Assembly (NCBI GenBank): GCA_038330085.1
Contig: JBBQNP010000133.1
Location: forward strand, 1-12,808
DNA from: JAEUIA01 sp038330085
GTDB taxonomy: Bacteria; Planctomycetota; UBA1135; GCA-002686595
Reading direction: 5' to 3'
DNA: 12,808 nucleotides
This document shows, one piece after another, positions 1-8,131 of the stretch; positions within the stretch are counted from its first letter, which is position 1; every line of letters starts with the position of its first letter. Made by a program: the position numbers and the translations under genes. The notes below the pieces were generated by a model, which did not search any database, was not told the origin of the DNA, and saw nothing but the letters and a program-made list of their open reading frames with translations.

Positions 1-1628
1 AACCCCAACCCTCCCCGCGACACCCTCGTCTCCACCCTCCCAAACCCAATCACCTCGAACCCGCACGCCTCCACCAACTCGATCGCCGTGACCCTGGTGA
101 AGAACCTCAAGTGCGTGCGATCGAGCACGCCTTCATCTTCATAATCGAACCGCCCCCGCAGCAGCGGACCCAGCACGCTCTTGTGCACCACATTGGGAAC
201 GCTCACCACCAGCATCCCCCCCGGCGCCATCACACCCCTCCACCTTCGCAACACACGCCACGGATCCACCGTGTGCTCGAGCACGTCCGAGAAAATGACG
301 CAGTCCGGACGCGGCCACCCCTCCGGCATCGGCGCATCCGCACTCGCGACGACCACGTCCTCCAACACCGTCCGCGCAATCTCCGCCGCTTCCTCCACCG
401 GCTCGATCCCTCGCACCCGCGCATTCGGGCGCAACGTCCGAATCGTCCGCCCCAACCCACCTCCCGCGCACCCGACATCCACCACGTCCCGCGCCGACTC
501 CGGCACCAACGCCGCCACCTCCGGCCGCGGCTTGCCGTAGTAATCGGCGCGCGACTGGATCCCTCTCGCGAGCACGTCGAACGCCGGGCCCACCCCACTC
601 AACCTCTTCCGTTGTTCCGCGAGCAACCCCCGATTCTTCTTCACCCACTTCCACGCATCACGTCGCGCCGCGTTTTGCTCGGCCTTGTCGCGCTGGCCCA
701 CCCACCTCCTGACCGGCCCTTGCCAAATTGCCGCGATCGCCCGCCGTCTCAACCTGCGCTCGATCTTTTCGATGAACTCCTCCGACCCGTTCCGCCACGC
801 GAACAAGACCCGGTTGCGTTCCAGATGCAACTGCACCGCGTATCCGAGCGCGCGCTTCCCCGTCGTGCGATGCCAGCACACCGCACTCGCGATGTAATAC
901 AGCCTCCACCCTTTGCGCACCGCGCGCGCGAAGAAGTCCGTCTCCTCGTAATAGAGAAAGTACGCCGGGTCCAGGAACGGCAACCCGACATCCTCGATCG
1001 CCGCGCGCCGAATCATCACCGCCATTCCCGGCAACGTCGCGACCTCGCGCACGGCATCGTCTTCGTCAGCCCGCGCCGGCACTTCTCCATTTCGCCGCAG
1101 CTCGCGCGTGCTCCAGAAGCGGTTCGTGCGCACGCCGACCGGATTCTCTTCGTTCCAGTAGTGCTCGCGTCCGCCCGCCCCAGCGACGCGCGGTCGTTTC
1201 TCGAGAAACCGGACCAACGTCTCGATCCACTCCGGGGCCACGACCGCGTCGTGGTTGACGAGCGCGACGTACTCTCCGGTCGCGTGCTGGAGCGCCAAAT
1301 CGTTTCCGCCCGCGAACCCCAGATTCTCCTGGCTGCGCACGACCTCGACGCCCGCGAACGACGCCGCCACGTCGGCGGATCCATCCGTCGACGCATTGTC
1401 GACGACGATGACCTCGAGATCAGGCCAGCGCGTCGCGAACACCGCATCGAGCACGAGCCGCAGATCGCCTGCGCGGTTGTAGCTCACGACGAGGACGGAG
1501 ACGCGCGGGGTGGTGACGGCACTTCGTCCGGCATCTGGATCCCTCACCTGCGCACCGACGGTGTCGCGAGCGGGAGCCTGCGCAGGTTGCATCTTCGAAT
1601 CGTGCATCATCGACCCGTCGGGCAGCAT
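1..1628 (-). CDS. Bifunctional family 2 glycosyltransferase / class I SAM methyltransferase (partial, cut by left edge)
   Basis: One frame stays open on the minus strand from a TAA near 1705 to the window edge, giving 542 codons from the first ATG (1628-1626). Residues about 42-260 are a GT-A glycosyltransferase: SVLVVSYN, VIVVDNASTDGS, ENLGFAGGND, and NHDA in place of the usual metal-binding Asp motif, then FYYEETDF-like LYYEETDFFAR. This half resembles rhamnosyltransferase-like enzymes that extend surface polysaccharides. A basic linker (about 285-345) leads to a methyltransferase domain: motif I VVDVGCAGGGLG (382-393), acidic IEP (408-410), FSDVLEHTVDPW (446-457), and APGGMLVVSVPN (468-479). 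Fusions of this order are known and probably add and methylate a sugar of O-antigen-like glycans at the inner membrane; substrates cannot be told. No clear ribosome binding site precedes 1628, so ATG 1610 or 1607 are alternatives. The C-terminus lies outside the window. Confidence 0.88.
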   Translation of the reverse strand, partial: MLPDGSMMHDSKMQPAQAPARDTVGAQVRDPDAGRSAVTTPRVSVLVVSYNRAGDLRLVLDAVFATRWPDLEVIVVDNASTDGSADVAASFAGVEVVRSQENLGFAGGNDLALQHATGEYVALVNHDAVVAPEWIETLVRFLEKRPRVAGAGGREHYWNEENPVGVRTNRFWSTRELRRNGEVPARADEDDAVREVATLPGMAVMIRRAAIEDVGLPFLDPAYFLYYEETDFFARAVRKGWRLYYIASAVCWHRTTGKRALGYAVQLHLERNRVLFAWRNGSEEFIEKIERRLRRRAIAAIWQGPVRRWVGQRDKAEQNAARRDAWKWVKKNRGLLAEQRKRLSGVGPAFDVLARGIQSRADYYGKPRPEVAALVPESARDVVDVGCAGGGLGRTIRTLRPNARVRGIEPVEEAAEIARTVLEDVVVASADAPMPEGWPRPDCVIFSDVLEHTVDPWRVLRRWRGVMAPGGMLVVSVPNVVHKSVLGPLLRGRFDYEDEGVLDRTHLRFFTRVTAIELVEACGFEVIGFGRVETRVSRGGLG

Positions 1629-1817
1629 GTTCGAAGCCGTCGGGCGGGCGCAGGATATCCGGGCGTCGGGCCCGAGACATGTTCGAGCCCCAGGCCCGCT
1701 TTTTTAGAGCCTTTCACAGCCGATCAGCCTCATCCTGCGCACGCACGTGTCGCGTGCCGCTATCCTCTTCGTCCTTCCGCACCACCTCGTGCGGCCACCC
1801 TCGAAGGAGCCCTCCCG
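1629..1817. other. Divergent intergenic region between the glycosyltransferase and cytochrome b562-like genes
   Basis: About 190 bases that must carry the promoters of both flanking genes, which point away from each other. A T-run followed by TAGAGCC (1701-1711) is the only striking string; a similar string lies upstream of the small lipoprotein gene at 12422. TATCCT at 1761-1766 could be a -10 box for the plus-strand gene, but no convincing -35 pairs with it. I see no gene here. Confidence 0.5.
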
Positions 1818-2294
1818 ATGATCCGCGTCCGATCCCTCTCCCTCTTCGTCACCACCTGCGCTGTCGTCGCCGTCGCCTGCACGAGCTGGTTCACCTCGCA
1901 CGCAGGTGCGAGCCCTGCATCCACCACGCTCGATCCCGTCGACGCGAGCATCAAGCAGTCGATGGAGCAGATGAGCGACGCGATGAAGGCGCTCTCCAAG
2001 CCGATCACGCCGGAGAACAAGGAAGCTGCGCTCGATGAGCTCACCAAGTTCGAGACGGCGGTGATCGCAGCCAAGTCGTTGACGCCTACCTCTGCCGCCA
2101 AAGTCGACGAGAAGAAGCGGCCCGCGTTCGTCGCCGAGTTCCGCAAGACGCTGGTCGAAGCGCTCAAGTTCGCCTGCGATGCCGAGGTCGCGATCGCGGA
2201 CGGCAAGTACAAGGACGCCGACAAGCTGATCAACAACAAGCTCGCCGCGCTGAAGTCGGCGGGGCACAGCAAGTTCAAGGAAGAGGGCAAATAG
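1818..2294 (+). CDS. Exported cytochrome b562-like protein
   Basis: 158 residues. ATG 1818 is preceded by GAAGGAG (1803-1809) at good spacing, which decides the start over the much longer open frame that runs upstream. Residues 1-31 form a signal sequence: Arg at 3 and 5, a hydrophobic core to about 20, then either an imperfect lipobox (AVAC, Cys21) or a signal-peptidase I site near HAGA-S (28-32). So the product is periplasmic or membrane-anchored. The mature part is predicted all-helical and follows the cytochrome b562 layout: an N-terminal helix with MEQM (49-52), long amphipathic helices, and a final helix ending SAGHSKFKEE with His150. In E. coli cytochrome b562 a Met in helix 1 and a His in helix 4 bind haem. 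Met49 or Met52 with His150 could do so here, but there is no CXXCH motif and haem binding is inferred. Planctomycete relatives are often of unknown function. Confidence 0.75.
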   Translation: MIRVRSLSLFVTTCAVVAVACTSWFTSHAGASPASTTLDPVDASIKQSMEQMSDAMKALSKPITPENKEAALDELTKFETAVIAAKSLTPTSAAKVDEKKRPAFVAEFRKTLVEALKFACDAEVAIADGKYKDADKLINNKLAALKSAGHSKFKEEGK

Positions 2295-2660
2295 CCTGCG
2301 CGCAAGCGACTCTTGAATCGACGCGTGCGTCCGCAGCAGCGCTTGTGATTTCGTCGCTCCAGCAGGTTCGATGCGGGCAGAACGCTGCTGACAGCGGGCA
2401 TCCAATGCCCGCTCCAAGGTGCACACTTCTGCTGCCAGACCCTGCTTTTCGTGCCCGCTACAACCCCGTTACACCTCGTCAGTCGCCTCGAGCGAGCCTC
2501 GAGCAAGCACGGACATCTTTTCCCAGTGGCCGGATCGCGCCGGTTCCGGTTATCTTCAGGGTCTCGATCCCGGAAGCTCTCTCCAGAACCGACGGATCTT
2601 CATCCGGAGTGCTGATCCTCCTGATTCCCCCGATACACCCCTCTCCAAGAAGACAAAACA
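2295..2660. other. Gene-free stretch (366 bases) between the b562-like gene and the secreted-protein gene
   Basis: No frame here has the codon pattern or recognisable residues of a gene. It holds a 9-base-pair hairpin (2393-2413), an 11-base imperfect tandem direct repeat (GCCTCGAGCGA at 2485-2495, GCCTCGAGCAA at 2496-2506), and a 5-base-pair hairpin CGGAT-CTTC-ATCCG at 2593-2606 within the likely 5' leader of the downstream gene. The promoter of the secreted-protein gene must lie here, but I cannot place it with confidence. Confidence 0.6.
2393..2413. terminator. Hairpin after the b562-like gene, possible weak terminator
   Basis: AGCGGGCAT and ATGCCCGCT form a perfect 9-base-pair stem around a CCA loop, about 100 bases past the stop codon at 2294. 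No T-tract follows, so it may be an RNA 3'-end stabiliser or a weak terminator and not an intrinsic terminator. Confidence 0.4.
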
Positions 2661-4364
2661 ATGTCGAGCAAGATCCTCTTCGTGGGCAGCTTGGCTGTTC
2701 TTTCGACGCTCACCGCGTCCACCGCGCAGGCGCAGACGTGCAACAACCCGACGGGGTCGGACGTGATCGTCGGACAGATCACGGGACCGCAAAACTACAC
2801 GGCCGTCGGCAACATCGAAGCCCTCTCGTTGGGCACGACCTCGTGCAACATCGGTAACGCGAACGTTCTTTGGCAGGCCAACAACAACCTGCACCCGGTC
2901 ATCGGAGGAACGCTCTACAAGTACTCGACCGTCAACGGCGCCGGCCGTATCGAGGAAATCGGTCAGAGCTGGCTGAAGCACGGCTTCACGGCGTTGACGC
3001 AAAACCTCTGCTGCACCTGCAGCGGTCAGGGCGGGTCGGTTCTCGGCATCGGTTGCTCGGACCCGTACACCGCTTCGCGCAACGGCAGCCAGAACGGCCT
3101 CGGCCCGCGCTACCAAGTCAACGCGCACACGGGCGTCTTCACCTATCCGCCGGCCACGGGCACGGGCGGAGCGGGTCAGGCCTACCGTCGCCTCGAAGTC
3201 GACACCGCCGACCTCTCGACGGGTGGCGGCGAGCGCTACTTCGGCGAAGCCTGCTACGTCACGCAGGACGACGCTACTGCCGGCAACCAGAACAACAACA
3301 CCTCGTACATCGAGATCACCGCAACCGGCAGCGGCACCAGCTGGAACTTCGCCTTCACCAGCGGCGCGTCCTCGACGGTGCGGATGAAGTCGGCCATCGA
3401 AGTCTGGCCGTTGATCGAGGCGGGCGCGCAGGTCGTTCCGGTGCAAGTGCCCGGCGACGGCCTGTTCAAAATCGGCTACCACGTGACCCCGATCGCGGGC
3501 GGCCTCTATCACTACGAGTACGCCGTCTACAACCAGAACTCGGACCGCAACGGCGGCTCGTTCTCGATCCCGGTGTCGAACAGCGTCAACATCACGAACA
3601 TCGGCTTCCACGACACCACTTACCGTGACGGCGACGGCAACGGCAACGTCAACTTCGACGGCACCGATTGGACGTCCAACCGCACCGGCAGTGCGTTGAC
3701 TTGGTCTTGCGCCACCCAGGGCACGAACAACAACGCGAACGCGATCCGTTGGAGCGGCTGCTACAACTTCCGCTTCGACGCCGACGCCGCTCCGAACGCA
3801 GGTTCGGCCACGCTCGGTCTGTGGAAGACGGGTTCGCCGGCGAACATGAGCGTCGCCCTCGACGTCCCGGGCAACGGCGGGCCGAACCCGGCCTTCGCGT
3901 TCTGCTTCGGCGACGGCAGCGGCACGGCCTGCCCGTGCGGCAACAACAGCGCTCCGGGTGCGGGTGAGGGTTGCCTCAGCTCGATCGGCAGCGGCGGTCT
4001 CTTGAACGCCACCGGCACCCCCTCGCTCTCGGCCGACAACGTCGTGCTGCAAGGTGCGGGGATGACGGACAGCTCTTGCTTGTACTTCCAGGGCACCGCG
4101 CAGGTCGCGGGCGGCCAGGGCGGTACGTTCGGTGACGGCCTGCGTTGCGCGGGCGGCACGACGATCCGCTTGGGCAACAAGACGAACCTCTTGGGTTCCT
4201 CGCAGTATCCGGGCGGCGGCGACCCCGCGCTCTCGGTGCAGGGCCAAGTGTCGAACCCCGGCGTGCGCACGTACCAGGTGTGGTACCGCAACGCGGATCC
4301 GACCTTCTGCACGGCCGCGACCTACAACCTGACGAACGGCTTCCAGCTGACCTGGGCGCCCTGA
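2661..4364 (+). CDS. Large secreted planctomycete-type protein with Cys/Gly-rich C-terminal module
   Basis: 567 residues, not assigned to a named family. Residues 1-25 are a classical Sec signal peptide (Lys4, hydrophobic core, AQA-QT cleavage near 25/26). The mature protein is rich in Gly, Asn, Ser and Thr and poor in Lys, as in surface or extracellular beta-rich proteins. An N-terminal part (about 26-390) has a Cys cluster LCCTCSGQGG (116-125), GIGCSDPY (129-136) and SRNGSQNGLGPR (139-150). DGDGNGNVNFDGTDW (323-337) is acidic and could bind calcium. The C-terminal module (about 412-567) has seven Cys (415, 424, 426, 438, 473, 496, 550) in FCFGDGSG, CPCGN, DSSCLYFQG and LRCAGG; it resembles a recurring planctomycete C-terminal domain, perhaps for sorting or assembly outside the cell. 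The start is followed at once by the signal peptide; AAGAAG at 2648-2653 is a weak ribosome binding site. The strong downstream terminator suggests a well-expressed monocistronic gene. Confidence 0.85.
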   Translation: MSSKILFVGSLAVLSTLTASTAQAQTCNNPTGSDVIVGQITGPQNYTAVGNIEALSLGTTSCNIGNANVLWQANNNLHPVIGGTLYKYSTVNGAGRIEEIGQSWLKHGFTALTQNLCCTCSGQGGSVLGIGCSDPYTASRNGSQNGLGPRYQVNAHTGVFTYPPATGTGGAGQAYRRLEVDTADLSTGGGERYFGEACYVTQDDATAGNQNNNTSYIEITATGSGTSWNFAFTSGASSTVRMKSAIEVWPLIEAGAQVVPVQVPGDGLFKIGYHVTPIAGGLYHYEYAVYNQNSDRNGGSFSIPVSNSVNITNIGFHDTTYRDGDGNGNVNFDGTDWTSNRTGSALTWSCATQGTNNNANAIRWSGCYNFRFDADAAPNAGSATLGLWKTGSPANMSVALDVPGNGGPNPAFAFCFGDGSGTACPCGNNSAPGAGEGCLSSIGSGGLLNATGTPSLSADNVVLQGAGMTDSSCLYFQGTAQVAGGQGGTFGDGLRCAGGTTIRLGNKTNLLGSSQYPGGGDPALSVQGQVSNPGVRTYQVWYRNADPTFCTAATYNLTNGFQLTWAP

Positions 4365-4375
4365 TGAACGTGGGC

Positions 4376-4395
4376 CTGTCGACGCGAGTCGACAG
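4376..4395 (+). terminator. First of two tandem hairpins after the secreted-protein gene
   Basis: CTGTCGAC and GTCGACAG form a perfect 8-base-pair stem closed by GCGA, a GNRA-type tetraloop that makes unusually stable RNA hairpins. It begins 11 bases after the stop codon, has no T-tract, and lies 17 bases before the main terminator. It may protect the mRNA 3' end. Confidence 0.5.
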
Positions 4396-4412
4396 AGTCC
4401 GCTGATCGAATC

Positions 4413-4454
4413 GAGCGGGGGAGCATGCAACGCGCATGCTCCCCCGCTCCTTTT
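4413..4454 (+). terminator. Strong intrinsic terminator of the secreted-protein gene
   Basis: A perfect 16-base-pair stem: left arm 4413-4428, loop AACGC, right arm 4434-4449, followed by CTTTTG on the plus strand. The stem is very GC-rich (GAGCGGGGG/CCCCCGCTC). Because the next gene (metH) converges from the right, it may also stop transcripts coming the other way, although no T-tract is present for that direction. Confidence 0.85.
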
Positions 4455-4597
4455 GCGCGAGGCGTTCGAACGCAGGAGAGCGGTGGGTGACACACGCGCG
4501 AAGTTGCCGACGACTCGATCGAGTGACTGGGTGGATCCAAGATCAGCACCACCATGCGGCGGACAGGCGAACGAGATCCGCGCGCAATCAACAGGGG

Positions 4598-7500
4598 TCA
4601 GATCGTGAAGTACTTCGCGCTCGGGTGGTGGCACACCAGCGCGGACGTCGACTGCTCGGGCCACAGTTGGTCTTCGTCGCTCATCGTGATGCCGATCTTC
4701 GATGCGCCGAGGAGATCGAGCAGAATCGCTTGGTCCTCGAGGTTCGGGCACGCGGGGTAGCCGAACGAGAAGCGTGAGCCGCGGTAGCCTTGCTTGAAGA
4801 GCACGCTCATCTCGCGCGCGTCGTCGGACACGATGCCGAGCTCGCCGCGGATTTGGCGGTGCACGTACTCGGAGAGACCTTCGGCGGTCTCGACCGACAA
4901 GCCGTGCAGGTGCAGGTAGTCCTGGTACCTGTCCGCGGCGAACCACTCGCGCTCGACTTCGGATGCGCGCTGGCCGACGGTGACGACCTGCAACGCGACG
5001 ACATCGGGCTTTCCGTCGTGCACGTGGAAGAAGTCCGTGAGGCAGCGGTGCTGCTTGTCGGGTTGGCGCGGGAACGTGAAGCGCGCAACCTCCTTGCTGT
5101 CGCTCTTGGGATCGAGCAGCACGAGCGTGTCACCTTCCGGGATGCAGCGCCAGTAGCCGTACGCGGCCTTGCACTCGAGGATCTTCTCCTTCGCGCAGCG
5201 CTTCGCGAGGTCGAAGTAGAGCGGACGGACCTTGTCCTTGATCAGCTTCTTGTACGGCGCGATCGCCTTGCCCTTGCGGCGGTAGCCCCACTGGAATTGG
5301 AAGAGCGTCGTCTCGTTCACGTAGGGGAGCACGCTCTGCAGGTTGATCTGCTCGATCACGCGCGGACCGAGGAACGGTGCGACGGGGTACACGATGTCGC
5401 GCGGGAGCTCGATCGCCTTGCTCCACACCTTGCTCGACTGCGGCACGGGACGGTCGTGCTTGCCGGCGATCAATGCGGCGGCTTTCTGCGCAGTGCGGAA
5501 CACGTTCGAGGCGGCTTCCGCGCGATCGCTCTCGGTCTCGACGACGGCGGTTTTCTTCGTGTCGCGCGCGGCCGGTTGCGCTTCGCCCGCGACGACGCGC
5601 GCCATCACCGCCAAGCCTTCGAACGCGTCCTCGGCGTAGTACAGCGGGCCGTTGTAGATGCGCCGGCAGTCGTCTTCGACGTACGCGCGCGTCAAGGCAG
5701 CGCCACCGAGGACCACGGGCGTCGACACGTCGCGGCGGTTCATCTCCTCGAGGTTCTCGCGCATGATCACCGTGCTCTTCACGAGCAGGCCGCTCATGCC
5801 GATCACATGCGGCTTGTGCTCGCGCGCAACGTCGAGGATGTGCTGGATCGGCTGCTTGATCCCGAGGTTGTAGACGGTGTATCCGTTGTTCGTGAGGATG
5901 ATGTCGACGAGGTTCTTGCCGATGTCGTGCACGTCGCCGCGCACCGTCGCGAGCACGATCTTGCCGCGCGACTGACCCTCGACGCGATCCATGTGCGGCT
6001 CGAGGAACGCGACGGCGGCCTTCATCGTCTCGGCCGACTGCAGCACGAAGGGGAGCTGCATGTCCCCGCGTCCGAACAGGTCGCCGACGGTCTTCATGCC
6101 GGCGAGCAGGTCGACGTTGATGATGTCGAGCGGCACCTTGGACTTCATCGCGAGCGCGAGGTCGTCCTCGAGGCCGGGCTTTTCGCCCTCGACGATGCGC
6201 CACGTGAGACGCGCGAACACGTCCTCGGGCACGACGCGCGCGGCCTTCTTCGAGAGCTGCGCACCGTCGAACAGACGCAGGAACTCTTGCAGCGGGTCGT
6301 AGCCGGGACGTTGGCGGTCGAAGATCAGGTCCTCCGCGACCTCGCGCGAGCGCGGATCGATGCGGTGCAACGGCTCGATGCGCGCCGAATGGAGGATCGC
6401 CGCGGTGAGACCGGCTTCGCGCGCATGGTGCAGGTACACCGAGTTGAGCACGTGACGCGCCGCGGGGTTGAGGCCGAAGCTGATGTTCGAGAGGCCGAGC
6501 AAGAGTCCGACGCCCGGCAACTCGTCACGGACGCGTCGAATGCCGTCGAGCGTTTCGAGCCCGAGGCGGCGGTCGTCCGAGTTGCCCGTGCAGATCGTGA
6601 ACGTGAGCACGTCGAAGAGGATGTCCTCGGGCTTCAAGCCGTACTCGTCGACGCAGATCGAGTAGATGCGCTTGGCGATGCGCACCTTGTCCTCGGCCGT
6701 CTTGGCCATGCCCTCCTCGTCGATCGTGAGCGCGATGACCGCCGCACCGAACTCACGCACGAGCGGCACAACCTTCTCGATGCGCTCCATCCCGTCCTCG
6801 AGGTTGATCGAGTTCACGATGCAGCGTCCGCCCGCGAGCTTGAGAGCCGTCGCGAGCACGCCGACCTCGGTGCTGTCGATCATCAGCGGGCAGGGCACGT
6901 CGGCGCGGTAACGCGTGACGACCTTCGTCATGTCCGCCGATTCGTCGCGACCGACGTACGCCGTGCACACGTCGAGCACGTGGCTGCCGTCGCGCACTTG
7001 CTCGCGGCCCATCGCGACCATCGCCTCGATGTCGCCCGCGAGAAGGTGCTGTTTGAAGGCCTTCGATCCGTTTGCGTTCGAGCGCTCGCCCACGAAGAGG
7101 ATCGAGTTGTCCTGCCACAGCGGCACGGCCGAGTAGATGCTCGTGACCTGCGGCACGTGCGCCGGCTTGCGCGGTTTCGGCGCGCGGATCCCGAGCCGGC
7201 GCGACAGCGCCGCGATGTGTGCCGGCGTCGTGCCGCAACAACCCCCGACCATGTTGAGCGCGTCTTCGTCGACGAAGCGCATCAACCAGTCGGCCAGCTC
7301 TTCAGGCGTCAGCGGATAGAACGGCTTGCCGTCGACGAGCTGCGGCAGTCCCGCGTTCGGATAGACGAGCGTCTTCTTGCGGCACGTCTGGCCGAGCAGC
7401 CGTACGTGCTCGCCCATTTCGCGCGGACCGGTCGCGCAGTTGATGCCGAGCACGTCGATCGGATATGGATCGAGCAGTGCGATCGCCGCCGCCATCTCGG

Positions 7501-8131
7501 TGCCGACCAGCATCGTGCCGGTCACTTCCATCGTGACGCTGACGAAGATCGGCAGGTCGACGCCCTTCTCACCGCGCGCGAGGATCACGCCGTTGAGTGC
7601 GGCCTTGATCTGCAGCGGATCCTGGCACGTCTCGATCAGGAAACCGTCGACGCCGCCTTCGATCAACCCGCGCGCTTGTTCCGCATACGAGTCCTTCAGG
7701 AGGTCGTAGGGCGCATGTCCGAGCGTCGCGAGCTTGGTGCCCGGTCCCATCGATCCGAGCGCGAAACGCGGGCGTTTGGCCGTGCCGACTTTGACGCACG
7801 CTGCACGCGCGACCTGCGCCGCGACGCGGTTGATCTCCCGCGTGCGCGCCTGCAGCCCGAACTCCGACAAGACGTGCGGCATCGCGCCGAACGTGTTGGT
7901 CTCGACGACGTCGGCGCCGGCTTCGAGGTAGGACTCGTGGATCTTCTGCACGACGTCGGGCCGCGTGAGGTTGACGTAGTCGACGCAGTTCTCGTGGCCG
8001 TGGTAGTCGCGCTCGACCTCCAGGTTCGCAGCGTGGATCTGCGTTCCCATCGCGCCATCGAGGACGAGCACGCGCTCCTGCAGGAGATCGCGCAGGTTCG
8101 GGCCCTCCGACTCGTGCTTGCTCGCGCTCAT
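4598..8131 (-). CDS. metH: Cobalamin-dependent methionine synthase (5-methyltetrahydrofolate--homocysteine methyltransferase)
   Basis: 1177 residues, close to the 1227 of E. coli MetH, with every domain in the canonical order. The homocysteine-binding barrel (about 10-315) carries the zinc ligands Cys232 (GINCATGP), Cys298 and Cys299 (GGCCGTTP). The pterin-binding domain (about 340-620) starts FVGERSNANGS. The cobalamin module (about 640-850) has DVHDIGKN with His735 as lower axial ligand and the Cap motif around QLPFVLQSAETMKAAV. The C-terminal reactivation domain (about 890-1177) binds SAM through R1120 and the GYPACP motif (1124-1129). It moves a methyl group from methyltetrahydrofolate to homocysteine via B12 in the cytoplasm. 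Start: ATG 8131-8129 overlaps the stop of the upstream regulator by 4 bases (ATGA), so translation is probably coupled; the open frame extending further upstream is antisense-like noise over the regulator gene. No cobalamin riboswitch lies directly upstream. The stop is at 4600-4598. Confidence 0.98.
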   Translation of the reverse strand: MSASKHESEGPNLRDLLQERVLVLDGAMGTQIHAANLEVERDYHGHENCVDYVNLTRPDVVQKIHESYLEAGADVVETNTFGAMPHVLSEFGLQARTREINRVAAQVARAACVKVGTAKRPRFALGSMGPGTKLATLGHAPYDLLKDSYAEQARGLIEGGVDGFLIETCQDPLQIKAALNGVILARGEKGVDLPIFVSVTMEVTGTMLVGTEMAAAIALLDPYPIDVLGINCATGPREMGEHVRLLGQTCRKKTLVYPNAGLPQLVDGKPFYPLTPEELADWLMRFVDEDALNMVGGCCGTTPAHIAALSRRLGIRAPKPRKPAHVPQVTSIYSAVPLWQDNSILFVGERSNANGSKAFKQHLLAGDIEAMVAMGREQVRDGSHVLDVCTAYVGRDESADMTKVVTRYRADVPCPLMIDSTEVGVLATALKLAGGRCIVNSINLEDGMERIEKVVPLVREFGAAVIALTIDEEGMAKTAEDKVRIAKRIYSICVDEYGLKPEDILFDVLTFTICTGNSDDRRLGLETLDGIRRVRDELPGVGLLLGLSNISFGLNPAARHVLNSVYLHHAREAGLTAAILHSARIEPLHRIDPRSREVAEDLIFDRQRPGYDPLQEFLRLFDGAQLSKKAARVVPEDVFARLTWRIVEGEKPGLEDDLALAMKSKVPLDIINVDLLAGMKTVGDLFGRGDMQLPFVLQSAETMKAAVAFLEPHMDRVEGQSRGKIVLATVRGDVHDIGKNLVDIILTNNGYTVYNLGIKQPIQHILDVAREHKPHVIGMSGLLVKSTVIMRENLEEMNRRDVSTPVVLGGAALTRAYVEDDCRRIYNGPLYYAEDAFEGLAVMARVVAGEAQPAARDTKKTAVVETESDRAEAASNVFRTAQKAAALIAGKHDRPVPQSSKVWSKAIELPRDIVYPVAPFLGPRVIEQINLQSVLPYVNETTLFQFQWGYRRKGKAIAPYKKLIKDKVRPLYFDLAKRCAKEKILECKAAYGYWRCIPEGDTLVLLDPKSDSKEVARFTFPRQPDKQHRCLTDFFHVHDGKPDVVALQVVTVGQRASEVEREWFAADRYQDYLHLHGLSVETAEGLSEYVHRQIRGELGIVSDDAREMSVLFKQGYRGSRFSFGYPACPNLEDQAILLDLLGASKIGITMSDEDQLWPEQSTSALVCHHPSAKYFTI

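Noticed and set aside
111..1817. Upstream part of the 727-residue open frame ending at 2294
   Set aside because: This portion is antisense to the glycosyltransferase-methyltransferase gene and is Pro/Arg/His-rich; the real gene begins at 1818 after a good ribosome site and a signal peptide.
1704..2506. Two minus-strand frames (240 and 248 residues) opposite the b562-like gene
   Set aside because: They have no recognisable domain, while the plus strand has a ribosome site, signal peptide and family residues.
2485..2506. Tandem 11-base repeat as a start of a repeat array or CRISPR
   Set aside because: Only two imperfect copies with no spacers; probably chance in GC-rich sequence.
4455..4597. 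Possible small gene between the terminator and the metH stop
   Set aside because: Frames here are short, lack a ribosome site and continue antisense into metH; nothing supports coding.
2556..4946. 796-residue open frame on the minus strand
   Set aside because: It runs opposite the secreted-protein gene, through its strong terminator, and overlaps the end of metH in another frame. Composition is Arg/Val/Ala noise.
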